Source: Hirudinaria manillensis (taxonomy: Eukaryota > Annelida > Clitellata > Hirudinida > Hirudinidae). Taken from it: 64,000 nt of DNA. Shown here piece by piece: positions 1 through 11,062 of this stretch (the first letter of the stretch is position 1; every line of letters begins with the position of its first letter). Both the position numbers and the translations under genes were made by a program. Below the pieces are notes generated by a model, which saw nothing but the letters and a program-made list of their open reading frames with translations, searched no databases and had not been told where the DNA came from. The stretch is from assembly GCA_034509925.1 (NCBI GenBank), contig CM067534.1:3019501-3083500 (forward strand). Reading direction: 5' to 3'.

Positions 1-284
1 TGCAGATATAAGCTATTGTTTGTGGTCTTTAATTTGATGCTATTTTTCTTTAAATTGATGTTAAGGTAATTGAAGTATTTTCTGTAACTTCAGTTCGGCA
101 TAAGACGATTGCATGGATTTGTTATTATTTATTTAGTAATATCAATAATTAATGCAACTAATAATAATTAAAAACAATGGTATAAATACTAATCACGTTT
201 GCATGTGATCTTGTGAATGTTTACGCATGCTTTAATCAAATCAAAGACGAGGTTTCTGAATGGAAGTCCGTCTGCTGCTTTCAG

Positions 285-1912
285 ATTGTCAGGATCCTTG
301 CAGAGAGGAAGAGGAAGGAAACGAAGAAGATCTACCCTGGGTTGACCTGCTTCAAGGAGGGGGTGAGGAGAGTGGCCATCGAGAACATTCCGGGTGTTTT
401 GGAGGCGGGGTACACTGCAGGGAATGAGAAGAAGTTGGTATCACAAGCCATCACTTTGTGATGCGTTTTAATGTTTGCTGTGGCTGTTTGATTCACTGTC
501 AGAGTTATTATTCTTTAATTAATTTACTAATTTTAGTAATGGTTAGTAATAGTTTAATAATGTTAAAGACAACTCTTGTTGTTCATCTAATTTGACGAGA
601 TTTTATTTTTAATTTTACATTTAATTGCAAATGCAACTTAATTCGGGTCCTGAACTTCGCATAAATTATTATTTTCCAGGGAAAGCATGGACCAAGATGA
701 ACTGACAGCTCACCTGAAATCAATACTACACCAAGTCAAGGTCTCATTTGCATATTTTGACTCCGCCTTTTCCCAATTATTAGTCATGTTTCAGGAGTCA
801 ATTGGACTTCTTACCTAGCTGCCTCCATTACAATAAGGAACATAATCATAATTAATTATTTTTAGTTAATTATTTCAATTTATTGCTTATTATTTATTTT
901 GTTATATTTATTACTTATATTTGTTAAGCGATGTATTATGTGTTTAATCGCATTGTTTATGTTATTTCTATAACTTTTAAAATTCTTGCTCGAGATTAAG
1001 ATGGTTAATTATAATATTGTTTGGATATTAACTTTAATAATGCATAGGTTTGCATTTGATTTTAAGAATTTGTAATTTGGCAATTTATTTATATTTAAAT
1101 AGCTGATATTATATGAAATAATTTAAATATATAATAATTTAATTTAATAATTTATAATTTAATATATATGGTATAATTTAATAATTATAATTATTATATT
1201 GCCAATATATATGCCAATATAACGCCAATAATTTAATTATATGGAAAATCTTATCTTGTTTTTATTTTCTGTAAAAATGAAACTTATAAAACGTAAGAAT
1301 TAGGAAAGGATTTCTGTGGCATCAAAAAGTTAAAATTATTTTATCTTATTTATTACTTTCATGAATTTGGATTATGTATTTAATTCTAAGTAGCTGATCC
1401 ATCAATAACTTGTATATTATTTTCCATGTTAAGTAACTAATCCATCAATAACTTGTATGTTATTTTCCATTTTAAGAACCATTCTAGCGCTTGGCCCTTT
1501 CAAAAGCCAGTCGAAAAGGCAGAGGCTCCAGATTATTACGAGCACATTAAGTTTCCTATGGGTGAGTTTCAACATGAAAAAATAGCTTTTGAATGTTCAT
1601 GCAGTTGAACCTGAGAGTTGAACAATGTTTCAGTTCGTACAACCTCTTAATCTTAAGAGCCGTTAACAGACTATTGCTATCGTTTGACTTGAATCACGAA
1701 TCGATGCCTTTTTAACAGACTTGAAAACGATGAGCGAAAGACTGAGAAGCCAGTACTACGCTTCCAGGCACGTCTTTGTTGCCGACATGACGCGCATCTT
1801 CGCCAATTGCCGCTCCTACAACAATCCGAATACGGAATATTATCGCTGCGCGAACATCCTGGAGAAGTTTTTCACGTCCAAATTGAAAGAGGCCAACCTC
1901 ACAGATTCCTAA
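285..1912 (+). CDS. KAT2A/GCN5: GCN5/PCAF-type histone acetyltransferase, C-terminal exons with bromodomain (5' part outside window)
   Basis: Four exons are visible: about 285-457, 680-740, 1477-1561 and 1719-1912 (TAA). Intron phases agree at every junction (2, 0, 1). The first encodes the linker with [13 protein letters not shown] and IENIPG, characteristic of GCN5/PCAF. The next three give the bromodomain: [10 protein letters not shown], then SAWPFQKPV and [18 protein letters not shown], then the ANCRSYNN segment with the acetyl-lysine-binding Asn, ending in [15 protein letters not shown]. In this family the bromodomain reads acetylated histones for the SAGA-type acetyltransferase complex in the nucleus. 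The catalytic domain would lie left of the window. The donor TT|GTGATG of the first exon was chosen because it keeps frame with the next exon. An ATTAAA at 2004 is a possible polyadenylation signal. Family identity is firm; exact exon edges are inferred. Confidence 0.88.
1388..1473 (+). repeat. 43-bp tandem duplication in the GCN5 intron, just before the splice acceptor
   Basis: Two imperfect copies, 1388-1430 and 1431-1473, each run from AAGTA(G/A)CT through ATCCATCAATAACTTGTAT to TTTTCCAT. The second copy runs into the TTTTAAG acceptor of the exon at 1477. The first copy is followed by an equivalent GTTAAG at its end, so it carries a second acceptor-like site. Confidence 0.8.
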
Positions 1913-2396
1913 TTTTGCAAAAAAAAAAAACTGAACTGATTTAATTTTTGTATAAATCATGGCTTATCTCAAATTTATTTCTGCCACCAAAAAGAACACG
2001 TTTATTAAACGAAAGACGAAAGATAAAACATAGATTTCTTTGAGACATACAGTCCGATGGCCAGAGGTCTCAAATGCAACTTCCCTAAGTTAGTTTGATC
2101 ATTTCTAGCCAGGAACTGGTAATTAAATATTGATATAAACAGTAGCATTTGAATAATTAATAATGAATCTAATATAAAATATTGTCAGAGAATAGATTGT
2201 ATGCATTTATTAAGCACCAACCCTATACTCCGTGCCATCGTACTTTTTGTTTCGTATGCAACTTATTAGGTAGTCGCAGTAATAGTCTGTAAAGGTGCGA
2301 TCCATAGTCTCATTAAAGTATATTAATAATGATTAATTAATACTTAATCGTGATTAATAAATGTAATGCAAATAAGAGAATGGTGGGGGCCAATCA
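1913..2396. other. AT-rich sequence downstream of the GCN5 gene, no gene recognised
   Basis: This contains the probable GCN5 3' untranslated region, including an A-run at 1919-1930, and unremarkable AT-rich sequence. I see no coding signal or RNA gene. Confidence 0.5.
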
Positions 2397-2570
2397 AGTT
2401 TCAATAATATCACTCTAACCCAAATTAAACATTTATAAGTACAAAGATCGATAATAGCTAATATTTAACATCAAAAAGGCATAAGCAATGACATAAGCAG
2501 GTAGACCAAATAATAAGCAAACTTAAACACGATAGCATGAGAATGAAGATCCTAAAAAATGCTTAAATGT
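2397..2570 (+). promoter_or_regulatory. Diverged relic of the CAP-unit upstream (promoter) region
   Basis: From CAATAATATCACTCTAACCC at 2402 this tracks the sequence just upstream of every CAP gene in the array (unit 1: about 18315-18505). Shared blocks in the same order include CAATGACATAAGC, GACCAAA and AAAAAATGCTTAAAT, the last being TATA-like and lying roughly 100 bp before the start codon in the array. Substitutions and indels are many, so this is an old copy. No CAP exon follows; the sequence runs into a (TA)n tract and then mitochondrial-type DNA. Confidence 0.7.
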
Positions 2571-2751
2571 TCAACGTTATGTTCAATATATAGATTGGAG
2601 AGTACGAGCTATAGCTTAAAAACCAAAGAATATGGCGGTATCTTAATTTATCAGGGTGGCTTGTAATTTAATTTGATAGTCCACGGTATTATAACCTTAT
2701 TTTGAAATATTCAGCATGTGTACTGCCGTTTAATATAATTTTATAAAATTG

Positions 2752-2756
<5 letters not shown>
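2571..2756. other. AT-rich sequence between the promoter relic and the TA tract, nothing recognised
   Basis: About 190 bp with no open frame of note and no clear match elsewhere in the window. Confidence 0.4.

Positions 2757-2796
<40 letters not shown>
2757..2796. repeat. (TA)20 microsatellite at the left edge of the NUMT
   Basis: An uninterrupted TA dinucleotide run immediately precedes the first recognisable mitochondrial rRNA sequence. It may mark the insertion junction, or be a slippage product formed there. Confidence 0.9.
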
Positions 2797-2799
<3 letters not shown>

Positions 2800-3009
2800 A
2801 GGTCGAATTGCAGTCTATAGTAATGGTATATATGAGCTACATTTATTTAAACATTCATTTTTTTAGTGAAATTGAAAAATAGAAGAACTTGATAGTAATT
2901 ATAATTTATTAATTATAATGAAAATATAAGCTAAGATATGTACAAATCGCCCGTCACTCCTTTATAAAGGATAAGTCGTAACATAGTAGATGTAATGGAA
3001 ATTGTATCT
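2797..3009 (+). rRNA. rrnS: 12S (small subunit) rRNA, 3' fragment, NUMT copy
   Basis: The conserved 3' end of mitochondrial small-subunit rRNA is clear: GTCAGGTC and GAGCTACAT upstream, then the decoding-site segment CGCCCGTCACTC (about 2948), then AAGTCGTAACA and TGTAATGGAAA. Only about 210 bases remain, so the gene is 5'-truncated at the TA tract. trnV and rrnL follow as in annelids. Confidence 0.85.
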
Positions 3010-3066
3010 CAGATTATAGTATATATATTAAATACATTTCATTTACACTGAAAAAAAAAAAATCTG
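3010..3066 (+). tRNA. trnV: tRNA-Val (UAC), short and A-rich, NUMT copy
   Basis: It lies between rrnS and rrnL as expected. The anticodon stem is TTTCA/TGAAA around a loop with TAC. Acceptor pairing is CAGATT with AATCTG. The TPsiC arm is replaced by a run of A residues, giving only 57 nt, so it is reduced or damaged. Confidence 0.65.
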
Positions 3067-3413
3067 TTGTATTTTATAATAAAAATTTTTGTTAATTAAT
3101 AATAATATAAAGAAAAGAGATGATTTATATAGTACTGCGAGGGAATTGAAAAATAAGTAAAGTAGATAAAACGTACCTTTTGCATTATGGATTTACAAGA
3201 TGAATAATTAATTTATATTTTTCTCGAAATCAATATGAGCTGATTATATATTGTTGAGAACTAATTATTGGTTGTTACATTAACCTTAAAAAATTTATAG
3301 TCAGAAGTTATATGCTAATCGCATTTGATTATAGCTAGTCTTTACATAATTTATAAATTAATGTTATGTAATTTATGTGATTTTGAAGGATAAGCTTCAT
3401 TATTTAATCAATT

Positions 3414-3449
<36 letters not shown>

Positions 3450-4250
3450 GCTTGAAAACAGCTATTTATAATTACTTTATCGTTTATTTTAATAATTAAT
3501 ACCAATATGAAAAATTTATGTAAAAATATTTATAATTTATTAATAAAATAAATATTATAATGTAAATATAAGTAATTATTAAATAAAATTTAATTAATTC
3601 GGCAAATAAAGATTTCGACTGTTTAACAAAAACATTTCTTTAGGTAATAGAGTTCTAAAGTAAACCCTGCCCAATGTATTATAAATGGCCGCAGTATATT
3701 GACTGTGCAAAGGTAGCATAATAATTTGTTTATTAATTGTAAACTAGAATGAATGGGATTACGAAAATCTAACTGTCTCAAATTTTTATTTGAAATTATT
3801 CTTTATTGTGAAGAAACTTAAATAGGGTTGAGGGACAAGAAGACCCTATAAAGCTTTATATAACTATTAAAGTTTTTAATTTAAACATATATTTGATTGG
3901 GGCGATCAATGATTAATTAATTAAACATCATTTAAACAATTTGACATATTAGTCTAGATTTGATCCTTAATAAGAGCATAAGATTAAGTTACTTTAGGGG
4001 TAACAGGCTAATTTTTATATCGGAGTTCTTATCTAATATAATGATTGGCACCTCGATGTTGACTTAAAATTCCTATAAGGCGCAAGAGCTTTTATAAGGG
4101 GGTTTGTTCAACCTTTAAAATTTTACATGAGTTGAGTTCAGACCGGCGTAAGCCAGGTTAGATTCTATCTTCAATCTTAGATTATATTATATTTTTGTTG
4201 TACGAAAGGACCCATTTGTATCTATTGTAGAATTAATAATATATTTAAAT
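3067..4250 (+). rRNA. rrnL: 16S (large subunit) rRNA, NUMT copy
   Basis: Conserved mitochondrial large-subunit segments appear in order: GACTGTGCAAAGGTAGCATA (about 3700), GGGACAAGAAGACCCTATAA (about 3832), the TTAGGGGTAACAGGCTAAT peptidyl-transferase region (about 3994), and GTTCAGACCGGCGTAAGCC (about 4135) near the 3' end. Boundaries are set by the flanking trnV and trnL1. A (TA)15 tract sits in the 5' half. Confidence 0.88.
3417..3447. repeat. (TA)15 microsatellite inside rrnL
   Basis: An uninterrupted TA run lies in the variable 5' half of the 16S gene. It may be native to the mitochondrial source or an expansion after transfer. Confidence 0.85.
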
Positions 4251-4310
4251 AATAGGTTGGCAGAGTAGTGCATTTGATTTAGGTTCAAATAATGAATTAT
4301 TTCACTTATT
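4251..4310 (+). tRNA. trnL1: tRNA-Leu (UAG, CUN codons), NUMT copy
   Basis: Acceptor AATAGGT pairs with ACTTATT (one G-T). The D region reads GGCAGAGTAGTGC. The anticodon loop TTTAGGT gives TAG. Confidence 0.85.
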
Positions 4311-4377
4311 GGTTATTAGTTTGTGGAAACAATAGATTTTGAAAATCTAGTTTTAATGTTCGATTCATTAAATGACT
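4311..4377 (+). tRNA. trnS2: tRNA-Ser (UGA, UCN codons), NUMT copy
   Basis: Acceptor GGTTATT pairs with AATGACT with two G-T pairs. D stem is GTTT/AAAC, anticodon stem TAGAT/ATCTA with TGA in the loop, T stem TAATG/CATTA. Confidence 0.85.
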
Positions 4378-4378
4378 T

Positions 4379-4437
4379 TACTATTTAGTTTATAAAGAAT
4401 AGTTAATTTGCAGTTAAAAGGAGTATATTCAATAGTA
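4379..4437 (+). tRNA. trnA: tRNA-Ala (UGC), NUMT copy
   Basis: Acceptor TACTATT pairs perfectly with AATAGTA. The loop TTTGCAG gives TGC. Its place between trnS2 and trnL2 supports Ala; Cys (GCA) would need a mispaired stem. Confidence 0.75.
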
Positions 4438-4438
4438 T

Positions 4439-4498
4439 TATATAGTGGCAGAGTAGTGCATTAGGTTTAAGCCCTAAAAATGAATAAATTCTTATATA
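4439..4498 (+). tRNA. trnL2: tRNA-Leu (UAA, UUR codons), NUMT copy
   Basis: Acceptor TATATAG pairs with TTATATA. Stem TTAGG/CCTAA encloses loop TTTAAGC, anticodon TAA. The D region matches trnL1, as is common for the two Leu tRNAs. Confidence 0.85.
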
Positions 4499-4499
4499 A

Positions 4500-5420
4500 A
4501 TGATTATAGTTTTATCAATAGTAATTAGAATCATAATAGCTCTTTTAGCTATAGCATTTTATACTTTATTAGAGCGAAAATTATTGGGATATATACAATT
4601 GCGTAAAGGACCTAATAAAGTAATATTGCTAGGTTTACCACAACCTATAGCTGATGCTATAAAATTATTTTTAAAAGAACAACCTTATTTAATTTATTCT
4701 AATAAGATGTATTTTATTTATGGTCCACTATTAAGACTTAGATTATCATTATTATTATGGATAATTTATCCTTTTAATAATCCTAGATGGTGATTTTCAT
4801 TTAGATTAGTATATTTTTTATGCATTTCTGCTGTAAATGTATATTCAATTATGATTTCTGGTTGAAGTTCAAATTCTAAATATGCTTTATTAGGATCGTT
4901 ACGTGGTGTAGCTCAAACAATTTCATATGAAATTAGCTTATCTATTATTTTACTATGTGCTGTAATTATTAAAGGTTCTATAGATTTATGTAAAATTAGA
5001 AATAGAACATATACTATTATTTTTATTATATTGATACCTGTAACTATTATGTGATATATTACTAATTTAGCTGAAACAAATCGAACCCCATTTGATTTTG
5101 CTGAAGGTGAGTCGGAATTAGTATCTGGATTTAATATTGAGTATGGTTCTAGATTATTTGCTATAATTTTTATAGCTGAGTATTGTAATATTTTATTTAT
5201 GAGTTTAATTAGGTCTATAGTCTTTATTACATCATTTGTTAAAAGTTTTAGTTTTTTTTTAGTAATTACTACAATATGTTTATCAGTTTTATTTATTTGG
5301 GTTCGTGCCACCTATCCACGTATACGATACGATTTATTAATAAATTTAACTTGAAAGTCTTTTTTACCAGTTTCTATTAGTTTTATTATATTTGTAGAAT
5401 TTATAAATTTTTTATTATAA
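4500..5420 (+). pseudogene. nad1: NADH dehydrogenase subunit 1, NUMT copy (open in mitochondrial code)
   Basis: From ATG at 4500 to TAA at 5418-5420 there are 306 residues in code 5, close to the usual length. Hallmarks are [18 protein letters not shown] near the N-terminus and the loop [24 protein letters not shown]1 is a membrane-arm subunit of complex I. Internal TGA (Trp) codons would stop nuclear translation, so this copy should be non-functional in the nucleus. The stop overlaps trnI by one base. Confidence 0.88.
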
Positions 5421-5478
5421 CACTAAGCCGGATTAACGGATAACATTGATAAAGTTAAATATGAATAAAATCTAGTGT
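5420..5478 (+). tRNA. trnI: tRNA-Ile (GAU), NUMT copy
   Basis: Acceptor ACACTA pairs with TAGTGT. The anticodon region TAACATTGATAAAGTTA has GAT in the loop, with one mismatch in the stem. Placement between nad1 and trnK is the expected annelid position. Confidence 0.7.
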
Positions 5479-5481
5479 TTA

Positions 5482-5541
5482 GATTAAAGAGCTTGTTATA
5501 AGCATATAATTTTTAATTATAAGAAATCTTAGATTTTAATC
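5482..5541 (+). tRNA. trnK: tRNA-Lys (UUU), NUMT copy
   Basis: Acceptor GATTAAA pairs perfectly with TTTAATC. Anticodon stem TATAA/TTATA encloses TTTTTAA, anticodon TTT. Confidence 0.8.
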
Positions 5542-5542
5542 A

Positions 5543-5887
5543 ATGTTAATATTATCTTTAATATTATTGATTATAGTATTTATTCCATTTTTGATATATT
5601 TATTGTCGTTGATTTTATATTTTAAAGTTAATCTTAGATATCAAAAGATGAGTCCATTTGAGTGTGGTTTTGATAATAAAAATACTGCACGAATTCCTTT
5701 TTCTACTCGATTTTTTTTATTAGGTTTAATTTTTATTATTTTTGATATTGAGGTTGTTTTACTTTTACCTATACCTTTACTTAATATTTGAAGTTATTCC
5801 ATAGTTTATATTACTTTAATTTTATTATTATTATTTGTGGGTTTGATTCATGAATGAAAGGAAGGTTCTCTAGATTGAATGAATTAG
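5543..5887 (+). pseudogene. nad3: NADH dehydrogenase subunit 3, NUMT copy (open in mitochondrial code)
   Basis: ATG at 5543 to TAG at 5885-5887 gives 114 residues in code 5, near the usual length. The diagnostic segment [22 protein letters not shown] is followed by [15 protein letters not shown]3 is a small membrane subunit of complex I. The last two stop bases overlap trnS1. Nuclear-code TGA stops make it inactive here. Confidence 0.88.
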
Positions 5888-5941
5888 GAAGTATAATATA
5901 GATTTCTAATCTATAAAAGATAATTAAATTTATCACTTCTT
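5886..5941 (+). tRNA. trnS1: tRNA-Ser (UCU, AGN codons), NUMT copy
   Basis: Acceptor AGGAAGT pairs with ACTTCTT (one G-T). Anticodon stem ATAGA/TCTAT encloses TTTCTAA, anticodon TCT. The D arm is reduced, as is normal for this metazoan mitochondrial tRNA. Confidence 0.75.
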
Positions 5942-5942
5942 T

Positions 5943-6915
5943 ATGAATTTTACTATTATTTTATTTATAAGATTTGTAATATTAATTTATAGGTCTATTA
6001 TAATAATTTCCAGTTTATCATGATTAATAATCTGGATTAGTTTGGAATTAAATATATTTAGTTTTTTACCTATTATTATATATAGGAGCTTTCATGAAGA
6101 GGGTGCAGTTAAATATTTTGTAGTTCAAGCACTTGCTTCTAGTATAATATTATTTAGTATTATATGTAATTATAGAAATTTATTTAATTTAGTTATATCT
6201 ATTACTTTATTAATATCAATTTGTATAAAAATTGGTTCATTTCCATTTTATTCATGATACCCTTCAGTAATAAAGTCTATAAATTGATTTGGTTGTATAA
6301 TTCTTAGAACATGGCAGAAACTAGGTCCATTATGTATTATAGTTTTTTATTTAAACAAATTTAGTTTTATTATTATTATTAGAATTTTAAATATTATAAT
6401 TGGTGGAGCTTTTGGTATAATTCAGTCAGATTTACGGGTTTTAATGGCTTATTCATCAATTTCACATTTAGGTTGAATAATAAGAGTATTATTAATAAAT
6501 AGTTTAGTAAGAATAGTTTATTTTTTATTATATTTTTGTTTAGTTTTTCCTGTTTTTTTTATTTTTATAAAGATTAATATTTTTAATTTATCATCAATAT
6601 TTAATAGAAATAAAAATAATTTAAATTATTTATTTAGTTTGATATTATTGATTTTATCTTTAAGTGGATTACCTCCTTTATCAGGATTTGTTCCTAAATT
6701 AATGGTGTTATTGCAATTGAGGGTAAGAAATTTAATTAGGTGCATTTTTATAGTATTCTTTTCTGTTTTATCTTTATATATATATTTAAATTTATTTTTT
6801 TCAGTATTTATATTTTATTATGAAAATATAAAAATTCTATATAAGAGTATTGATTTAACAATACTTATAAGAATTATATTAGTAGTTTGGTTAATACCTT
6901 TTCTTATTTTATTAT
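5943..6915 (+). pseudogene. nad2: NADH dehydrogenase subunit 2, NUMT copy (open in mitochondrial code)
   Basis: ATG at 5943 opens 324 codons in code 5, then a single T at 6915 directly before the cox1 ATG; mitochondrial polyadenylation would complete the stop. Recognisable features are WISLELNMFSFLP near the start, YSSISHLGWM in the middle and LSLSGLPPLSGF towards the end, all typical of ND2. It is a multispan complex I subunit. The frame is intact except under the nuclear code. Confidence 0.87.
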
Positions 6916-8449
<1,534 letters not shown>

Positions 8450-8510
8450 TAAGAGAAAGCAAATTGATTGCATTTAATTGTTAATTAAAAGTAAGTTTTT
8501 AACTCTCTTA
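8450..8510 (+). tRNA. trnN: tRNA-Asn (GUU), NUMT copy
   Basis: Acceptor TAAGAGA pairs perfectly with TCTCTTA. Anticodon stem TTTAA/TTAAA encloses TTGTTAA, anticodon GTT. Confidence 0.85.
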
Positions 8511-8511
8511 G

Positions 8512-9195
8512 ATGTCTATATGAAGTCAAATATCAATACATGATTCTATTTCACCAAATATGACCTATATTTCTAATTTTCATGACTATATAGTATTAAC
8601 TATAGTTTTAGTTTTATCAGTAATTGGATATGTATTAGTTCAATTAATATTATCTAAATTTATTGATCGTTATACTTTAGAAGCTCATGAAATTGAAACT
8701 ATTTGAACTTTAGTACCAGCCATTATCTTAATTTTAATAGCAGTCCCATCTATTCAAATTTTATATATAATAGATGAAATTGTTGAACCTAAATTAACTA
8801 TTAAGGTAGTAGGTCATCAATGATATTGATCTTATCAGTACGGGGACTTTCCTAAGGTTGAATTTGATTCATATATAGTACCATCAAGAAATTTAACTTC
8901 TAATGATTATCGATTATTAGAAGTAGATAATCGTTTGGTTTTACCTATACTACAAGAAATCCGAATAATTGTAAGGGCTAGTGATGTAATTCATTCTTGA
9001 ACTGTTCCTAGATTAGGAGTAAAAGTAGATGCAGTACCAGGTCGTTTAAATCAAATTCCTATCTTTATTATAAAATCAGGAGTTTATTATGGTCAATGTT
9101 CAGAAATTTGTGGAATTAATCATAGTTTTATACCGATTTGTATTGAAAGAATTAGTGTTAAAGATTTTATCAAGTGAGTTCAATCATTTATTTAA
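8512..9195 (+). pseudogene. cox2: Cytochrome c oxidase subunit II, NUMT copy (open in mitochondrial code)
   Basis: ATG at 8512 to TAA at 9193-9195, 227 residues in code 5, the usual length. Two N-terminal membrane helices are followed by the copper A domain: GHQWYWSYQYGDF, then ASDVIHSWTVP and the ligand loop [15 protein letters not shown]. Subunit II takes electrons from cytochrome c. The stop overlaps trnD by two bases. Internal TGA codons are Trp only in mitochondria. Confidence 0.92.
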
Positions 9196-9255
9196 GATTT
9201 TAGTTAATGTAATAATAATAACTTGTCGGGTTATAGTAATTGAAAAATAAATCTT
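9194..9255 (+). tRNA. trnD: tRNA-Asp (GUC), NUMT copy
   Basis: Acceptor AAGATTT pairs perfectly with AAATCTT. Anticodon stem ATAAC/GTTAT encloses TTGTCGG, anticodon GTC. Confidence 0.85.
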
Positions 9256-9256
9256 A

Positions 9257-9409
9257 ATGCCTCAAATTTCTCCTTTACCATGATTACTAAGACTATTATT
9301 AATTTGAATGTTAATTATAATTTTTATCTCTACCATGTGATGAAATGATTATAATAAATATTTAAATTTGAAATTTATTTGACTCAAAAAGAAAATATTT
9401 AAATGATGT
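9257..9409 (+). pseudogene. atp8: ATP synthase subunit 8, NUMT copy
   Basis: ATG at 9257 starts MPQISPLPWLL, the typical atp8 beginning, followed by one hydrophobic helix and a charged tail with KKK. About 51 codons precede trnG. No complete stop is seen before the tRNA (the first in-frame TAG is at 9428-9430, inside trnG), so the stop is probably an incomplete T. It encodes a small Fo subunit of complex V. Confidence 0.75.
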
Positions 9410-9469
9410 GATATTAGTATATATGTATAGTACATATTCCTTCCAAGAATAAAGATAAAATATAATATC
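9410..9469 (+). tRNA. trnG: tRNA-Gly (UCC), NUMT copy
   Basis: Acceptor GATATTA pairs perfectly with TAATATC. Anticodon stem TATTC/GAATA encloses CTTCCAA, anticodon TCC. It lies before trnY, not after it. Confidence 0.8.
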
Positions 9470-9472
9470 ATA

Positions 9473-9526
9473 GATATGTTAGTTTAAAAAGAATATTAAA
9501 CTGTAAATTTAAAGATTATACATATT
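9473..9526 (+). tRNA. trnY: tRNA-Tyr (GUA), NUMT copy
   Basis: Acceptor GATATGT pairs with ACATATT (one G-T). Anticodon stem TTAAA/TTTAA encloses CTGTAAA, anticodon GTA. Confidence 0.8.
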
Positions 9527-9537
9527 AAGTGATTCGA

Positions 9538-10309
9538 ATGCCATTTCATTTAGTTGAACCTAGACCATGACCATTATTTACATCTATCAGAGCGTTAATA
9601 TTTACAATAGGACTCACAAAGTGATTTCATTATTCATCAGATAATCTATGTATTATATTAGGGATAATAATAATAGTATTATCTATATTTGTGTGATGAC
9701 GAGATGTAATTCGTGAATCAACATTTTCAGGTATGCATACTAAAATAGTAATAAAAGGTTTAAAATTTGGGATAATTTTATTTATTACTTCTGAGGTTTG
9801 TTTTTTTTTTGGTTTTTTTTGGTCATTCTTTCATAGTAGATTGAGACCTACACCAGATATCGGATGTATTTGACCACCGGTAGGTGTAATAACACTTAAT
9901 ACTTTTGGTGTTCCTTTATTAAATACTATTGTGTTATTATCTTCTGGAGTTACCGTAACATGAGCTCATCATAGATTAAAACGTGGATTGAAATTAGAAC
10001 TAAAACAGGCTTTAATTTTTACTATTATTTTAGGTCTTTATTTTACAATTTTACAATTAGGTGAATATTATCATTCACCATTTTCTATTGCAGATAGAGT
10101 ATATGGGTCAGTATTTTTTGTTGCTACTGGTTTTCATGGTGTTCATGTAATTATTGGTACTTTATTTTTATCTATTTCCTTGTTTCGATCTAGTTTATTT
10201 CATTATTGTAAAGATCATCATTTTGGGTTTGAAGCAGCAGCTTGGTATTGACATTTTGTAGATGTTGTATGAATTTGTTTATATTTATGTATTTATTGAT
10301 GAGGGTCAT
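9538..10309 (+). pseudogene. cox3: Cytochrome c oxidase subunit III, NUMT copy (open in mitochondrial code)
   Basis: ATG at 9538 opens 257 codons in code 5, ending with an incomplete T at 10309 directly before trnQ. The N-terminus MPFHLVEPSPWP is classic. [34 protein letters not shown] and [18 protein letters not shown] confirm subunit III of complex IV. The frame is intact, but TGA codons would stop nuclear translation. Confidence 0.92.
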
Positions 10310-10377
10310 TATTATTAAGTGATTGGATCACATAAATTTTTGAAATTTATATAATAAGTTCAATTCTTATAATAATA
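10310..10377 (+). tRNA. trnQ: tRNA-Gln (UUG), NUMT copy
   Basis: Acceptor TATTATT pairs with AATAATA. D stem GTGA/TCAC, anticodon stem TAAAT/ATTTA with TTG in the loop, T stem ATAAG/CTTAT. All four arms are complete. Confidence 0.88.
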
Positions 10378-10378
10378 A

Positions 10379-10835
10379 ATGATTTTTAATGTTATATTTT
10401 TAATTATAATTATAGTTACTTTAATAATATATTTAAATTCTCCAATTATATTATTAATTAATATCTTGAGGTTATCTTTATTAATAGCTTGAATAATTTC
10501 ATTATTATTTAGTAATTGATTTAGATTTATAATTTTCTTAATTTACATTGGTGGGATGTTAGTAATATTTTCTTATTTCGTTGCATTAAGGCCTAACCAA
10601 ATAATTAAATTAAATTCTTTATATTTGATAATAGTTATGATTATATTAATTATTCAATTATTATTTATACCTTCTTATATATGAATAAATATAAATTATT
10701 TTTCTTTTTCAAATTCAATATTTGATAGAATAAATATTTTCATGGTATTGATACTAATTTTAGTATTATTAATGATTATATTAATTATTGTAAAGTTAGT
10801 AGATATATCAAAAGGACCTCTTCGTCCATTTAAAT
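10379..10835 (+). pseudogene. nad6: NADH dehydrogenase subunit 6, NUMT copy (open in mitochondrial code)
   Basis: ATG at 10379 opens 152 codons in code 5, with a T at 10835 directly before the cob ATG, the usual incomplete stop. The central FLIYIGGMLVMFSYF helix and the C-terminal KGPLRPF are diagnostic. Reading on, the first full stop is TAA at 10883, which would overlap cob by 50 bases. Complex I membrane subunit. Confidence 0.85.
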
Positions 10836-11062
10836 ATGTTGAAATCTATACGAAAAAGTCATCCATTAATAAAAATTATAAATAATTCATTAATTGATTT
10901 ACCAGCACCACTTAATATTTCTATTTGATGAAATTATGGCTCTTTGTTAGGTTTAATAGTAATTATTCAATTGATTACTGGAATTCTATTATCTATACAT
11001 TATTCTAGACATATTGATTATGCGTTTTCTTCGATTTTACATATTATACGAGATGTTAAATG

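Noticed and set aside
213..461. An 82-codon frame starting with Met at 213
   Set aside because: Only the part from 285 matches GCN5; 213-284 looks like intron ending in CTGCTTTCAG, so the Met is not a gene start.
4379..4437. tRNA-Cys (GCA) reading of this tRNA
   Set aside because: The paired stem puts TGC, not GCA, at anticodon positions, and annelid order expects Ala here.
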